Assembly: GCA_947568835.1 (NCBI GenBank)
Contig: OX387606.1
Location: 13,392,001 to 13,456,000, forward strand
Direction of reading: 5' to 3'
DNA length: 64,000 nt
From: Protonemura montana
Lineage: Eukaryota; Arthropoda; Insecta; Plecoptera; Nemouridae
Part shown: one piece after another, positions 50,401 through 62,171 of the stretch
How positions within the stretch are numbered: position 1 is the first letter of the stretch
How the letters are laid out: every line of letters begins with the position of its first letter
Program-made: the position numbers and the translations under genes
The notes under the pieces: generated by a model
What the model was told of the DNA's origin: nothing
Seen by the model: the letters and a program-made list of their open reading frames with translations, nothing else
Databases searched by the model: none

Positions 50401-52965
50401 GGTTTTTCTCCGTTATCTCTTTTTTTGTTTGTTTGTTGACTGTCTACTTAAATATGCTTTCGACCACACTGCCGGCCAATAAAATCTTCTACCTAATTAT
50501 TGCTTTTTAGTCATTATTTTAGCTAAATGTTACTTTTTTGCAAGGCAGATGAATGGCGCGGCTCTCCCTCATTTTACAGCGGGCGGCAGTGTGGTGGTCA
50601 GCACACCATGGTAGGTAGCTAACAAATTAAATCAGCCGCCTAAATTGTTATCAATTCAATTTTTCCACTAGACTTCTTGGAGCGTGTGTTTTGTGTTCAT
50701 TTTAGTCAGAGAGAACATCGCTTTAACATTGTAATTGGTTTATTTGCGAAATATTATATCTTAAATTGTCATTATAGTTTAGGCCTGGACCTATTACACA
50801 TGATTAGTGATAACAATCAATGTCTGTGACACGACTTAAGTCAATCGAGTACGAACGAACGAATTCATCAATCTACCTTTCCCCAAGATGATTTTTGGAT
50901 TTAGGATTTAGTCTAAATTTGTCAATGGAGACTGAGCTAGTTATAAGATAGATAAGTTGCTGGAATATTATTACGTTTATAGCCGTTTTTTTGTGTCAAT
51001 ACAAGTTAGAAAAATATAAGAAAATAATTTTGGCAACCATTGTTTAGGTTGAAATAAAATTGTTTCACAGATTTTTACTTTTATTGCGTTATGTGTAAAT
51101 TTTCAACTAAATTACTTCCGTTTAGATGTTCCGCCAGTTCAATAGTTTCAGTTATTGCATTATTACTTTATTTATCAAACGAAAAAATAAACTTGTCTTC
51201 CAGTAAAAAAAAATATATTTTATAAAAACACAATTAAATATATATCATACATGTCGTCATTCACAGGTAATGCCATAAAAATGATGAGAAGAGATGGAAC
51301 GAAAATACAGGAGGTTGAAACCCCTAGGAAGACAAAATCAGAGTTTTTACGTCTTGCAATCGAATCGAAATGTAGCCAAAGCAGTCTTCGAAGCCAAGTG
51401 TTCGACGCGTTTACTTGCTATAGCTTCATTGATCCTACCCACACTGTCACATTGTCCTTAGCAGACTTTTAACATAAAAATAACTTCTCCTGTGTCACTA
51501 ATATTTTATATCATAGCTACATCATTTTATATATAATATATAGTTAGAATATTAATATATATTTATATTTAGGATCATAATAAAATAGAAAAAACACTAA
51601 ACTAATACCTTTCCTACTGTTTTTATATATTTTCCAATATTTTGCAAACTCATTGAGGGGAAAGAATCTGCCATAGTATACACTTTGCAATTTTTGTCTT
51701 CTATGTTAATAATTTTTTTATCTAGAAAAATGCAAAAACTGTCTAACAATATCCAACTATGTAATAATTGGGACCATTTGTAAATTAGGTAATCAGAATG
51801 TACGTACTGCTAAAGAGTGAGTAAATGCAAAGTTCTTAATATAGTAATAAATTTATTCAATCTTGTCGATTACTTAATTTAAAAATAATTCCAAACTAAT
51901 TACATCTATTTAATAATAATAATAATATAATATCTTCATAATCATCATATCAGAGATAACGTAAAAAAATAAAAGTGTTTAAATTATGTAAGAAATTAAA
52001 TAATTCAAGATCTTGTACATGTAATCGGGAACCAACTCACTAAGATCACTCTCGGCGGCTAACTTTCCGGGTTCCGCCATTCAGAGAGTTCACCCATACA
52101 ACGTATAATAATTCACTCGGTAATATGTAGCTACACACATACAAAAAACATCGTTATAATCATACAATATTTTCGAACATTAATAATATTAAAATAACAA
52201 ATACTGAAATTTTTGTGAGGCACACCACATCTTGGGCCGGCAGAGGACAGAGTTGCAATTTAATATTAAATCTATCATCATCATTATTCCTCGTCTTTTA
52301 AACAGTATATTTCGTATCGATGTCAAATCAAGACAGCTAGAAGATGCGGCTTACAAGAAAGAGTCGAAACATTTTAAGTGTTTAAAAAAAACATCCAGAA
52401 ATTGCCAGTGCTCGGGGCAACAGTCAATTGAGCATCTTTACCATCGAGTTCACACATAGTAATTGTAAATGTGTACGAGAAACCTAGATTCGTATGTGCC
52501 TGCATGCTTGCGTATCGGGAATTTAGAAACGCTCCCCAGCGGGGTCGAAGCAATTGGCCAATTTCCTTTTTTCCATTTAGCAAAAGTGCAGATTATTGAG
52601 AGCAAAATACAAAGATATATTTCTATACAAATGATTATATATTATTATTTATTATCGATTTATTAACTTATGGCTATAATATTATATCACACGAATAAAC
52701 AAACAGAACAATCAATAACAGTTTCGCTAACAAGTGAGATATGTCTTCTTCAATTATTATCATCTAGGTTTAGGAATGCATCCTTTTCCTTTCGGCAGCT
52801 GCGTTTTAGCAGCAATTTCCAACTAGATTTAGTTTTTCGATAGCCTGGAAATAATGATCTCGCTCCCTGTCAAGGTCTGTTGAGGCCCGCAGAGACGGTT
52901 CGCAGTATTTCGCGGCGGTGGAGCGGGCATAGCCACGTTCCCCGGTTCGGGTTCGTAGCTAACCG

Positions 52966-53030
52966 CAAAGAGTCGGAGTGGCAGTTAGACAATCACAGCC
53001 AGAGCCAGGTTCAAATCTCTGTCCTCTGTC
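52966..53030 (+). mobile_element. Possible tRNA-derived SINE head fragment
   Basis: GAGTGGCAGTTAGACAA resembles an RNA polymerase III A box, and AGCCAGGTTCAAATCTCTG, 20-odd bases later, resembles a B box (GGTTCAAATC). The spacing is as in tRNA-derived SINEs. It cannot fold as a full tRNA and no second copy was noticed in the window. Confidence 0.25.
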
Positions 53031-53820
53031 TGACCAAGTGCTGTTAGGCTACTTCCATAATAATTTATATTACTTTCATAATTTATCATATATTATTAAA
53101 TAATTGAGAATTTGTCTATAAGTACCTCTTGGATTAGGAAAAATCCCAACACACAAAAAATATACAAAAGAAAGTCCCTAAGCGAGACTCGAGTTATCCA
53201 CCTATGAAATACCAGTCCCAAAAGCAAGGGGCCCATATTAGATAAATGTATAATAGTCAACATAGCTTATCTTTTTTTATATTTTTTTTCGTCTGTTTTT
53301 CTCTACATTCATATTATATCATGCATCCACAATACAAAAATCTAAATCTCATTTAAAATATTTTATAATACTCTGAAAGTGTGTGATATCATCAATATTA
53401 TTAATATATTATTACGAACGCATCGGTTTTTGCTTCCTACTGGCAACCTCGCTCGTGATCGGTCGATGAAGGGGCTTCGAGAAGGTGCATGCATTATTGT
53501 TTCAACTACTACACTTTTACATTTATAGCCTAAATTATTGGCAGTTATCTTTCACAGAATGTACCACATGTTTAATCCAAGGCATAAAAGAGAAAAATCG
53601 CATCCACACAAATACATAAATTAAACTAAAAACAAAAATAGTAGACGTACTCGTAACATAAAATATATAGATTTAAATAATTTACTTTAATTTACTCCGT
53701 TCGTTGTATAAAAATTCTCCTCGATTAAAATCCTCCAAACAACATCGGTACATCCTGCCAAAGCGACGGCTTCCGCGCGCTTCTGCCTCCGCCCCGAATG
53801 CCGACTGACTCGCTTGTTGC

Positions 53821-56800
53821 TTAGGAGAAGATACGGATGGCTTGGATGACTGGTACCTGACAGACGGGGCAACGCGTCTCATTCTCGCAAGCGCGGTTGG
53901 CGCACTCCAGACAGAACAGGTTGTGTCCGCACGGCACCAAGGCGGCATCCACCTCCTTGTCTCCGCAGACCAGACAGTCGCGCCGCAACGCGCCGCTGCC
54001 CATCAGGCTGCCGAGGCTGCCGAGCGACTCTGTCGGGGACGCAGATGCCGTGGGTGAAGGTCGTGCGGTTATTCCAGTCAGCGACGATGTTGTTGGGAAC
54101 GACCAGATGCTTGAGGTAGCCGTCGACGTCTCGAACGACGGCGACTCGCCAATGCCTTCGTCCCGATCCAAGCTTCCGCTCCAGATCGAGCCAAGGTCGC
54201 CAAGGCGGCCGCCCTGTCCACCAGAGCCGCCCGAGGAGCTCGAAGACGAGCTCGAGGAAGAAGAGAACGCACCCGAAGATCCCGTCGAAGAGGTCATGGG
54301 TGGGAAGGACATGGGCATCGACGGGTCGGCCATGGACATGTTCGTCGAAGGCGGAATGCTCGTGTCGAGATAAGTGAACAGCGAGCCAAGCCCCGAGTTG
54401 TATAGGGACGCGAGGAGGTCGGGCGAGTCGTCAACGATGGCTGAACCGTCGGCGGCTCCGGGCAGCGAGCCGGGTGTGCCGTTGCCAGTGCGCACCGCAA
54501 TGTGTGCCTCGATCTCTCGTCGTGCAGACTCTACGCTCTCAGGCAGGCCAGTCACCTCGAAGACGGGTTCCTTGTCGCGCGAAGGAGTCACGATGTATGT
54601 GTGCGACTGGTGCTGGATGCGCTTGATGGTGGCACCCTTAGGGCCAACCACTAGCCCTACAACGCGGTACGGGACGCGAACCTGGATGGTCACGTGGCCG
54701 GGGACGTTGGCAGGAGGGCCGGGAGGTGTGACGGCAGTGCCGGTACCGCCGGTGCCACCAGTGCCGCCCCCGCCGCCTACCAGGCTTGTGCCGCCCAAGT
54801 TATTCTTGCGCGACGCGCGGATCTGGGAGAAGTGCTCGGCGGCGGAGAGGATCTCCCGTTTGGCTTTGGCGACGTCTTCCTTGCGTCCTGTCACCACAAA
54901 CACGGGCTCCTCGCCGCGCACAGGGGTCTTGATGTAAGTGTTGGTCTTCGCGCGGAGTGCTTTGATCTTGCAGCCTGAAATCAGGAGGAAAGGAAACGCT
55001 GATTAAATCACTGCCTGTAATCGGATGGACATGTTTTGACGTGTTATTGCATCGTTTCTATATTCAATGACACACCCGCTACGAGTTGTTATCTGGACCA
55101 GTGTTCATAATGAGGAGCCTGTGAGAGCTAGTGGGTTAGAGAGAGAGAGAGAGAGAAAGGACGGAGTATCGTATTTCTGGCCCAATGTCGTCTCTAGCGG
55201 TGGCCTGCTTTGATTAAAGCAGTTTAAGAATTATTAGCACAGACAAAGAAAAAAAGGTAGTAGCCCCGTCTGCGGAGGCATTGTTTCATGGGATGTCTGT
55301 ATGTCCTATCTGTCCTTCAGAGTTAGAGGTAGGAGACCACGCGGTCGGTCAGGCTTGCTAGCTGCGCAGGTTTCACCTTGGCACCGGACTTTCAACTCAA
55401 ATGATCCAAGATTCTTTGTAGTCTGTGAAAATCATCACGCTTCCCACATTATACGAGATGCCAATATAGTTTAATAGGCCACATCCATATTACAGTATTC
55501 GAAGAAATTCGATAACTAAAGTGGGCAACTGAGAAGGAAATGGTCCAAGATTTTGTATGGGCAACCATTGTTGAGGTGTGCAGAAATGAGTAATACTTCA
55601 TTTTGCTCACAGGAAACGATTCTAAACGCGTACTTTTCCGTCTTGTATAAGTGGAAGTTTACTTCGTCGAAACGAACAATCTGAATAAGTTGCAGAATGC
55701 GCAGCAACATTATCGTAGGCATCCCAGGACAGAGCGCTCTGTAGAAATAAGGTACTACAACATGTGTATCTGCGGTCGCGACAGATACCGAGAGACGGAA
55801 TCTAATTTCGGATCAGCTTCCTTTGACACACTATGTTCAAACGCAAATAGAATTGAACTTCATTTTTACTCGCGTTGTCTAAACTCTGAAGAGTCGCATG
55901 CATGCGGCTTCAAGTTTTACTTGAAAAGCGAATCGCTGAAAAATCCGCCTCGCCACGAGACTTCGCACGCAGCTAATATGCTCATGAATTCTGAAAATAA
56001 TTTATATCTGCCGACAATCGGAGCACCTTCGTGGGATACGGTGGCAGACTCGTTCGTTAGCTTCGACGACGTACAATTACGTGATCCTACAAGTCAATTC
56101 CGCTGAAAAGCGACGCGCCTAGCGTTAAGACTCCCGTCTTGTTATGTCCGCCGTGTTTGTGACCACATCCGGATCATCTTGTCATTCAAGGGGCATCTCG
56201 GAAATCGTCTCCAGCCGCAGGATTCGCGTCGATAACATATTTTGAAGGTGTAAGGAAGAGTACAGCAACAGCAGTAGTAGTGATTGTGCAATGCCAATGC
56301 ACTGAATGCCGAAAAGTGCGAGTGCATGAGATAAGGAGGTTTCTTCTAAGAATCCACAACACACTGTTATGTTTGAGCAGGAACTGTAATCACACACATG
56401 GCTTGATAAGAAGCAGATACAAAGATAGCGGACGTGGGGTACCTCATTCTCGTTTACTAGACTCCGAAAAGTACGGGTCGAAGAAATGCAAACAAATGCG
56501 GAGAAGACTACTTTTTGGAGCCGATCCAATCGACTTGAAACTATTTAGAATTCCTCATATTATTTCCAGAGCAGGGACCTTTGCAGATGTATTTAAATAG
56601 TAGCGTAAGTTATTGACCGAGCCCACCACATTAATGGCAATAATATTATCGCTAGACACAAACGAATTTCGCCTCGATTAAAGATTAAAAAAAAAAAAAA
56701 ACCTAATACAGTGGTGTCGCATGACCGATCGCGATCGCGTTCACAGATATAAACTCGCATAATAATGTTTTAATTAAAATGAATCATGCAGCAGCGTATC

Positions 56801-59800
56801 TAGAGAATAGTGTTTTATAATGCTGCATCGGACGTCGCCGCGGCAAGGGTGCGCGTCGTCTGGTTGGGGCAAAGAGGTCGGGGGCATTGCAGCTAGCACG
56901 TGCCCGAATCGGCAAGGGTGAATGGGATGTGAGCGTCGGGGCTGGGGCCAGCGGGCGGCGGGGCGGGTGGGCAGGTGGGGTGGGGGAGGGAATGAAAGAC
57001 TGCTATGCGACAGAAGGGTGCTATTGCTACTAGAGACCCAGCCTGGCTGCTCTGCTGGCTTGCTTTGCCTCCCTGTTTGCTAGCTGCCTGCCTGCCTGCC
57101 TTCGCGCTTGGCACCGAGCTAACGAATCAATAGCGCCATAGTCGCTGAAAACTGCTTATACTATGCAGTCTACCATGAAAGCTTCCCTGTACGTGAACGC
57201 ATTTCCCTTAGGCCTCGAGGCGAAAGTTAAACGGGGAAAAAAATTCGACTCATTGTGTTTATTTTTAGACGTTATCAACCATTCACCCTGTTCGCACGTC
57301 CATGACATATTGCTAATCAGTGGAATGATAAAGATAGATGTCGTGTGGGACTGCCGAGACCCCGTCGCGTCAACTCCTGTCCGCGTGGCCATGCCTGATC
57401 GGAAAACGCGTCGAGTAGATTTTCATGTCTGGCGTGAACCTCTGTGGCATTTAAACCCGCGGTGAAGTCTCGCCTATCTGTTGGCATCGACGATACTCCC
57501 AAAGACGACGACGCCTATCAGCTAGTTCACCGTGCAATAACGAGCATCTTCCTTCCGAAGATTGTATTTCCGTTAGTTTGCGTCTAAAATTAGCAGACCC
57601 GACTTTCGAAAAACATTGCTTTTAGACTCAGGTAGCAGCAAAAAAGCACTCGGAAACAAAAAATGAAACGAGCGTGCGCGCGTATATGAAAAACGATGCC
57701 ACTCAAATACAGGTTTTTATTTAGTGACATTTCTTGGACCGTGGGCCCAACGGGCCAGCGAGAGAATCTAGACGAAATAAAATATTAAGTTACGAAATAA
57801 TGTAAAAGTTTGTATAAAAGGTTAACGTGTGTCTAAATAATTCAGAGACCACCACGCCCACACCAGCAGAAGCCGGCACCGTGGCATACATCTAGTAGCG
57901 AGATCGAGTATGTACGCGTTGCCCGCTGGACGCGAAGGGTCCATCACACGTACGTTTACCCGACCCCACCCTCGCCCCTCAAATCGACCCCCCCCCCCCC
58001 CATGGCCGGCGTCTATGGGGAGTAGTTTACCCCCGGCGGTACAGGCATCCATCCCCAACATTCCCGCGTGCTCTAGACCTCTCCCGACTCCGACCAGGGC
58101 ACGGGGGGGACGCACAGAGCAAAACTCCCGGGCAACACAAACTACTAACCACTCCTCACTAATGCCCGTCGCGAGTCCCGACAGTTCCCACCCTCTCCGA
58201 CTGCTACCCTCCTCCAGAGTCCCGACGCCGGTGACTCCCTCCTCCCAGCCAGTACATTGGGAGTGCTGAACCACCCTCCATAGCACGATGATAGCGAAGA
58301 GCCACGATCCGAACTCAAACAAGACGAGTTAACTCGTTGCACCGAGCGGCTACAGCAGGAAATGGGAGTAAATTAATTACGATTTACGAATCAAGTCACC
58401 ACACGAGTTAATTGAGATTACAAAGTGTGTAATCGCGTTCGAAGATTGATCACTTTCAGAGAGGTCCAGTTTCGTCTTTTATGTAATGCGGGACGGGCGT
58501 CGGCAAAAGCAACCACGTGGTTTTCGGCGGTCGGTGATCGGTGCGGTAGCCTGCGAGAGCAACCGACCACCTTTGACGCCCTTTGCCGCAGAATCATCCA
58601 GACCACTCCAATTTTACGGGCGACGGTGCGGCTAGGGAACGACGAGGGGAGCCGGGAATGTTCTGGAATCCAGATCGTTGCTATGGATACGCACAGGCCG
58701 GGAGTCTACACTATCAAACAGGGCGGCTTGTCGAGAATAAAAAAAAACTCCCCTTCCCCATTTGTGGACACGTGCTCCTGGAAAGGAATCGTGTATTTTT
58801 ATTTCTCGCGGCTGGTCCGTGATAGGACGCCGTCGTCGAACAGGCTGTGTTTTGGTACCGACTTCTGCTGTGCCTTTAGTCTAGTTGAGATAATGAATGA
58901 AACTAACTCGATTGAGAAAATAAGCAGTAGCCGTCATCGTGTCCCGTCCTTTGCAAATTCAAGACACACCTAAACCGATCTCCTTCTGCACTGGTTTTTT
59001 GACCAGTGCGTTATCTACAGACCAAATCTATTATGCTGTTATTACTTATGTCATCGGCAAATAACATGTGGCAATCGCCCAGTCCGAGTGCGACAATTCG
59101 CCTATCGTGAGAAATTCTAATGTTCCACTCTTCCCCTCGCGGCACCATTGGGGCCTACCGGTATTTAAAATGAAATACATGGTATATCGTTATCATTATC
59201 ACAATAAGGATGCAAGGCAATGAACTAGTCCGGTGTTGCCACACTCACACCAACATTACTCGATACACGTAACACACCCATCGAGTGGTAACGCGCAGCA
59301 AACCACTGCAGTGTTCAGCAAAATGCGGTGTTTACCAATTGTGAGGTTTTTCCAGACATAAACAAATTTTGTTTGCATTTGCAAGTCGAAGAGCGTTCGC
59401 AGTAGATCCACGATGCATTTACGCGAGATGAATGCATGGCACTGAATTCCTTTGGAGAAGAAGATGGTATGGGCTGGGGACTGGAGAATACACAACTATG
59501 CCTATGGCCATGCTCTTTTCGGTATACCTGTGTTTACAGACGGTCACGGCTAAGCAAGTTTTACTAGATAAGCTGATCCCGGTATCTACACAGTTTAGGC
59601 CAAAAGGAAAAATAACAAAACTGCGTATCAGAATTTTTATGTGAATCCATTTGGGTTAAAAAAAATCGGTGGCTTTGACTGCTAACAAGCAATGTGATCT
59701 TCACACATGTAGAAGTAATTCAAGTAGTTTTATAGGGGTTGCCCTAAAGGGGTGCCAGCATCTAAGCTCCGGATGAAGGATTTTTTTTTTTTTTTTAATT

Positions 59801-62171
59801 AAAAGTCTGCGTAAACAAAATAATGATGCAATAAGATATTACTCGGTGCTTGTCCGTACTCTCACCTCGACCTTGAAAGTAGCTGGACTGGTTTTCTGGT
59901 TCAACGTATCAAAGAAAGGGAAATCTCGCAAGCGAGACCAAACGAAGATTCGTGAACGAGCACGTGACCTACGTCAAAGGCAACGCACGATATCATTCTG
60001 CCCATGTTGGTATTGCTCAGGTAGGTAGGTATATTACTATTTATATCCCTGTAATAAATAAAGATCAATGATCTAATTCATTCACTGTACAACTAAAATA
60101 ATAAAGCTACATGACAAAATGACACAGGGTATTTAATAGTGCAGTATGAAAACGGTTTCTTTTGATTAACGATAAGGTATTTTGTCAAATATTTAAGTAA
60201 AATTACGATAAATGCACGTAGGTGAGCCGTCGCTAGATATCGAACATGATAAAACAAATTATATGCCTGTGTAATTGCTATTTCAAGTTCCAGACAGTGG
60301 ACGGTGGCTAGGTAAGGTCATGATCTCGACCGAGAACGACGCATTGACATGATGGAAATGGGAAATATTAAAACAAAACAATTGTACACTAGTCGCGCAC
60401 GTCTCGCGTTTCCTCTAGTTACGACCGCTTCGTGCACTGTACATGTGCGTAACCAACAATGCCAAGTACCAGCTCGGGGCAACAACTGCAATCGAGCAAT
60501 TTGATTCATTTACGAACACTCGGCTCATAATTTTAAAACAAACGATAACAGGCATACTCCACGCTTAAAAAAACGTTCTTTTCCGTTTAAGAACACAGGA
60601 TTATGGGACCACGCGGTTTCTAGAAAAATATACTACGAAGAAAAAAATGGACAGGATAGGAACATGAGCACTGCTGTAACATCTGCTGCGTGGTCCCCTT
60701 TGTTCGTGAAGGTTTTTTGAACATGCTTCGAGTTTGCCTGAAGGGCCTTCCGGCCAGCTGCCACCACAAACTCTGAACAAAATAATATTCTTTGTTGTCT
60801 TATATCCGAAAAATTTTCTGGAGGATATCGGTCGGTGTGCGAATCAAATTTTGTCGGTCAGCATTACACCGACGAGATAGTCAATTACTCGTCTGGTGCG
60901 CAGCGGAAAACTACGAACACTAACTGGTGGCAGACAGGGTGTTTCCTAGCGGACACAGAAAGATGACCTAATTAACTAATTGCTCCAGAGCATGTGGATA
61001 AGGGCAAGGCTGCGGCCACGCTAGAACCAGATTAGAGGGTGACCATAGACAACGAATCGAAATGTCCCGAAGCGATCGGCTAAGGATGAGCACGTGTTTT
61101 CAGTTACTCGTTGTAATGTGGTTGAAGATGAAAGGAGCAAAAGAGCACATGTCCAGATTCGAAGACAGTAAATTAGAAATACGAATACATCATTCGATGA
61201 GGATTATCCTAGCGGGACACACTTGTTTAATAGAATGGCCATGCATCACAAGTGCTAAATGATTATTACGAAAGATAACAGTTTGTTTATTAATGAATGC
61301 TGCGAGGGAAAGCGAAGTTGTCTTGACATTATGTCACTGTTGTTTCGATAACATCTTTGAAATTGGCCGAAATCATTGTTGTAAATGGTTTGGTTAATTC
61401 TATTCGCCAACAATGTGAACGAATCCTTCCACATTATCGCGGAAAAGAGCAGAAAAGGATAGCTCATGTTTTAATCATTCAACAATCGACCCTTCATGTT
61501 TAATGTGAACTAGCAGGTATAAAATGAAATGACTGTTGAGCATCGACAAATTGGATCAATTTAAAGAACACCGGTTCGTATCAGGGCCATGCTTGTAATG
61601 TTTAGCAACTGTGGAAAGGACAAAGTAAAGTAGACTGGAATATAAATTGAGTATCTTGTTTTGGTAGGTACAGGGTACGCCAACAAACAAGCAGGTATAC
61701 GCTCGCCGAGGAAAAAAGGTGGCCGCATCTTGGGCTGGTATGCCTTGCTCAATAAGTCACAGCACATGGTCGGATAGAAGTGACCATAGATATAGAAATC
61801 CATCGTAAGAAGTTACCACCGGGAGTCGGTCAGGGTCTTTGTTTGCCGCCATGACAGACTAAGCGATGAGCACGGTGATTTTGAAGAAAAACGTGGTCTC
61901 ATCAAAAAATGGATTTCTTACCTTGTCTCCCAACAATCTCTGCGACATGCTCCGAGCTCGGAACTGGTACACACTCCGTCATGTTTTGGCTCTTCTTGCT
62001 TCTACTATCATCGGCAAATGAGGGTGCAAGAATTTCTCCCGATTGTTCAGTTGTGGGTGGTGAGCTCTCACTAAAACCCAGCATGGACAACTCAAATGCC
62101 AACTGCAGTGCTCTTTGGTCTTCCAAACCGCTATTATTTCGATCCATGTCGGAATAGAGACTAGCAGGCAT
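53821..62171 (-). CDS. mex3: MEX3 RNA-binding KH-RING protein, 2 exons, 467 aa
   Basis: Exon 1 is 62171-61922 (83 codons plus one base) and exon 2 is 54974-53821; the 6.9 kb intron falls inside the first KH loop (GRQ|G). The order is: N-terminal [12 protein letters not shown], like vertebrate MEX3; [18 protein letters not shown], the family hallmark; KH1 with GRQG (81-84) and [17 protein letters not shown]2 with [14 protein letters not shown]; a Gly/Ser-rich linker; and a C-terminal RING ([24 protein letters not shown]) ending QAIRIFS. MEX3 proteins bind 3' UTRs and repress or destabilise mRNA in the cytoplasm; the RING gives ubiquitin-ligase activity. An upstream in-frame ATG (62216) would add 15 residues; 62171 is chosen because it aligns with relatives. 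Exon 2 is GC-rich against AT-rich flanks. Confidence 0.95.
54975..61921 (-). other. MEX3 intron 1
   Basis: Single 6.9 kb intron bounded by GTAAGA (donor at 61921) and TTTCAG (acceptor at 54975). It contains a short GA repeat (about 55.14-55.16 kb), a GC-rich section at 56.8-58.7 kb with a C14 run (57988-58001), and no gene that I can support. ORFs up to 182 codons occur in the GC-rich part on both strands but show no family features. Confidence 0.7.

Larger units (their letters stand above)
36001..53820. other. Gene desert / possible long MEX3 3' UTR
   Basis: Nearly 18 kb, mostly AT-rich, with no ORF that I can assign to a family. It contains a GC-rich island (38.9-40.3 kb), one unassigned ORF pair (40.8-41.45 kb), G runs at 46.1, 46.3 and 48.07 kb, and a possible tRNA-like SINE fragment (52.97-53.03 kb). 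The part nearest 53.8 kb must include the MEX3 3' UTR, which is on the minus strand; its end is not visible. Confidence 0.5.

Noticed and set aside
55516-56106. Possible mariner-type transposase piece (FDEVNFHL on the minus strand) and a 151-codon plus ORF
   Set aside because: Only a short stretch resembles the transposase motif; no DDE catalytic series, terminal repeats or target duplication could be found.
57822-58322. ORFs of 119-166 codons on both strands in the MEX3 intron
   Set aside because: GC-rich, low-complexity sequence around a C14 run; no recognisable protein features.
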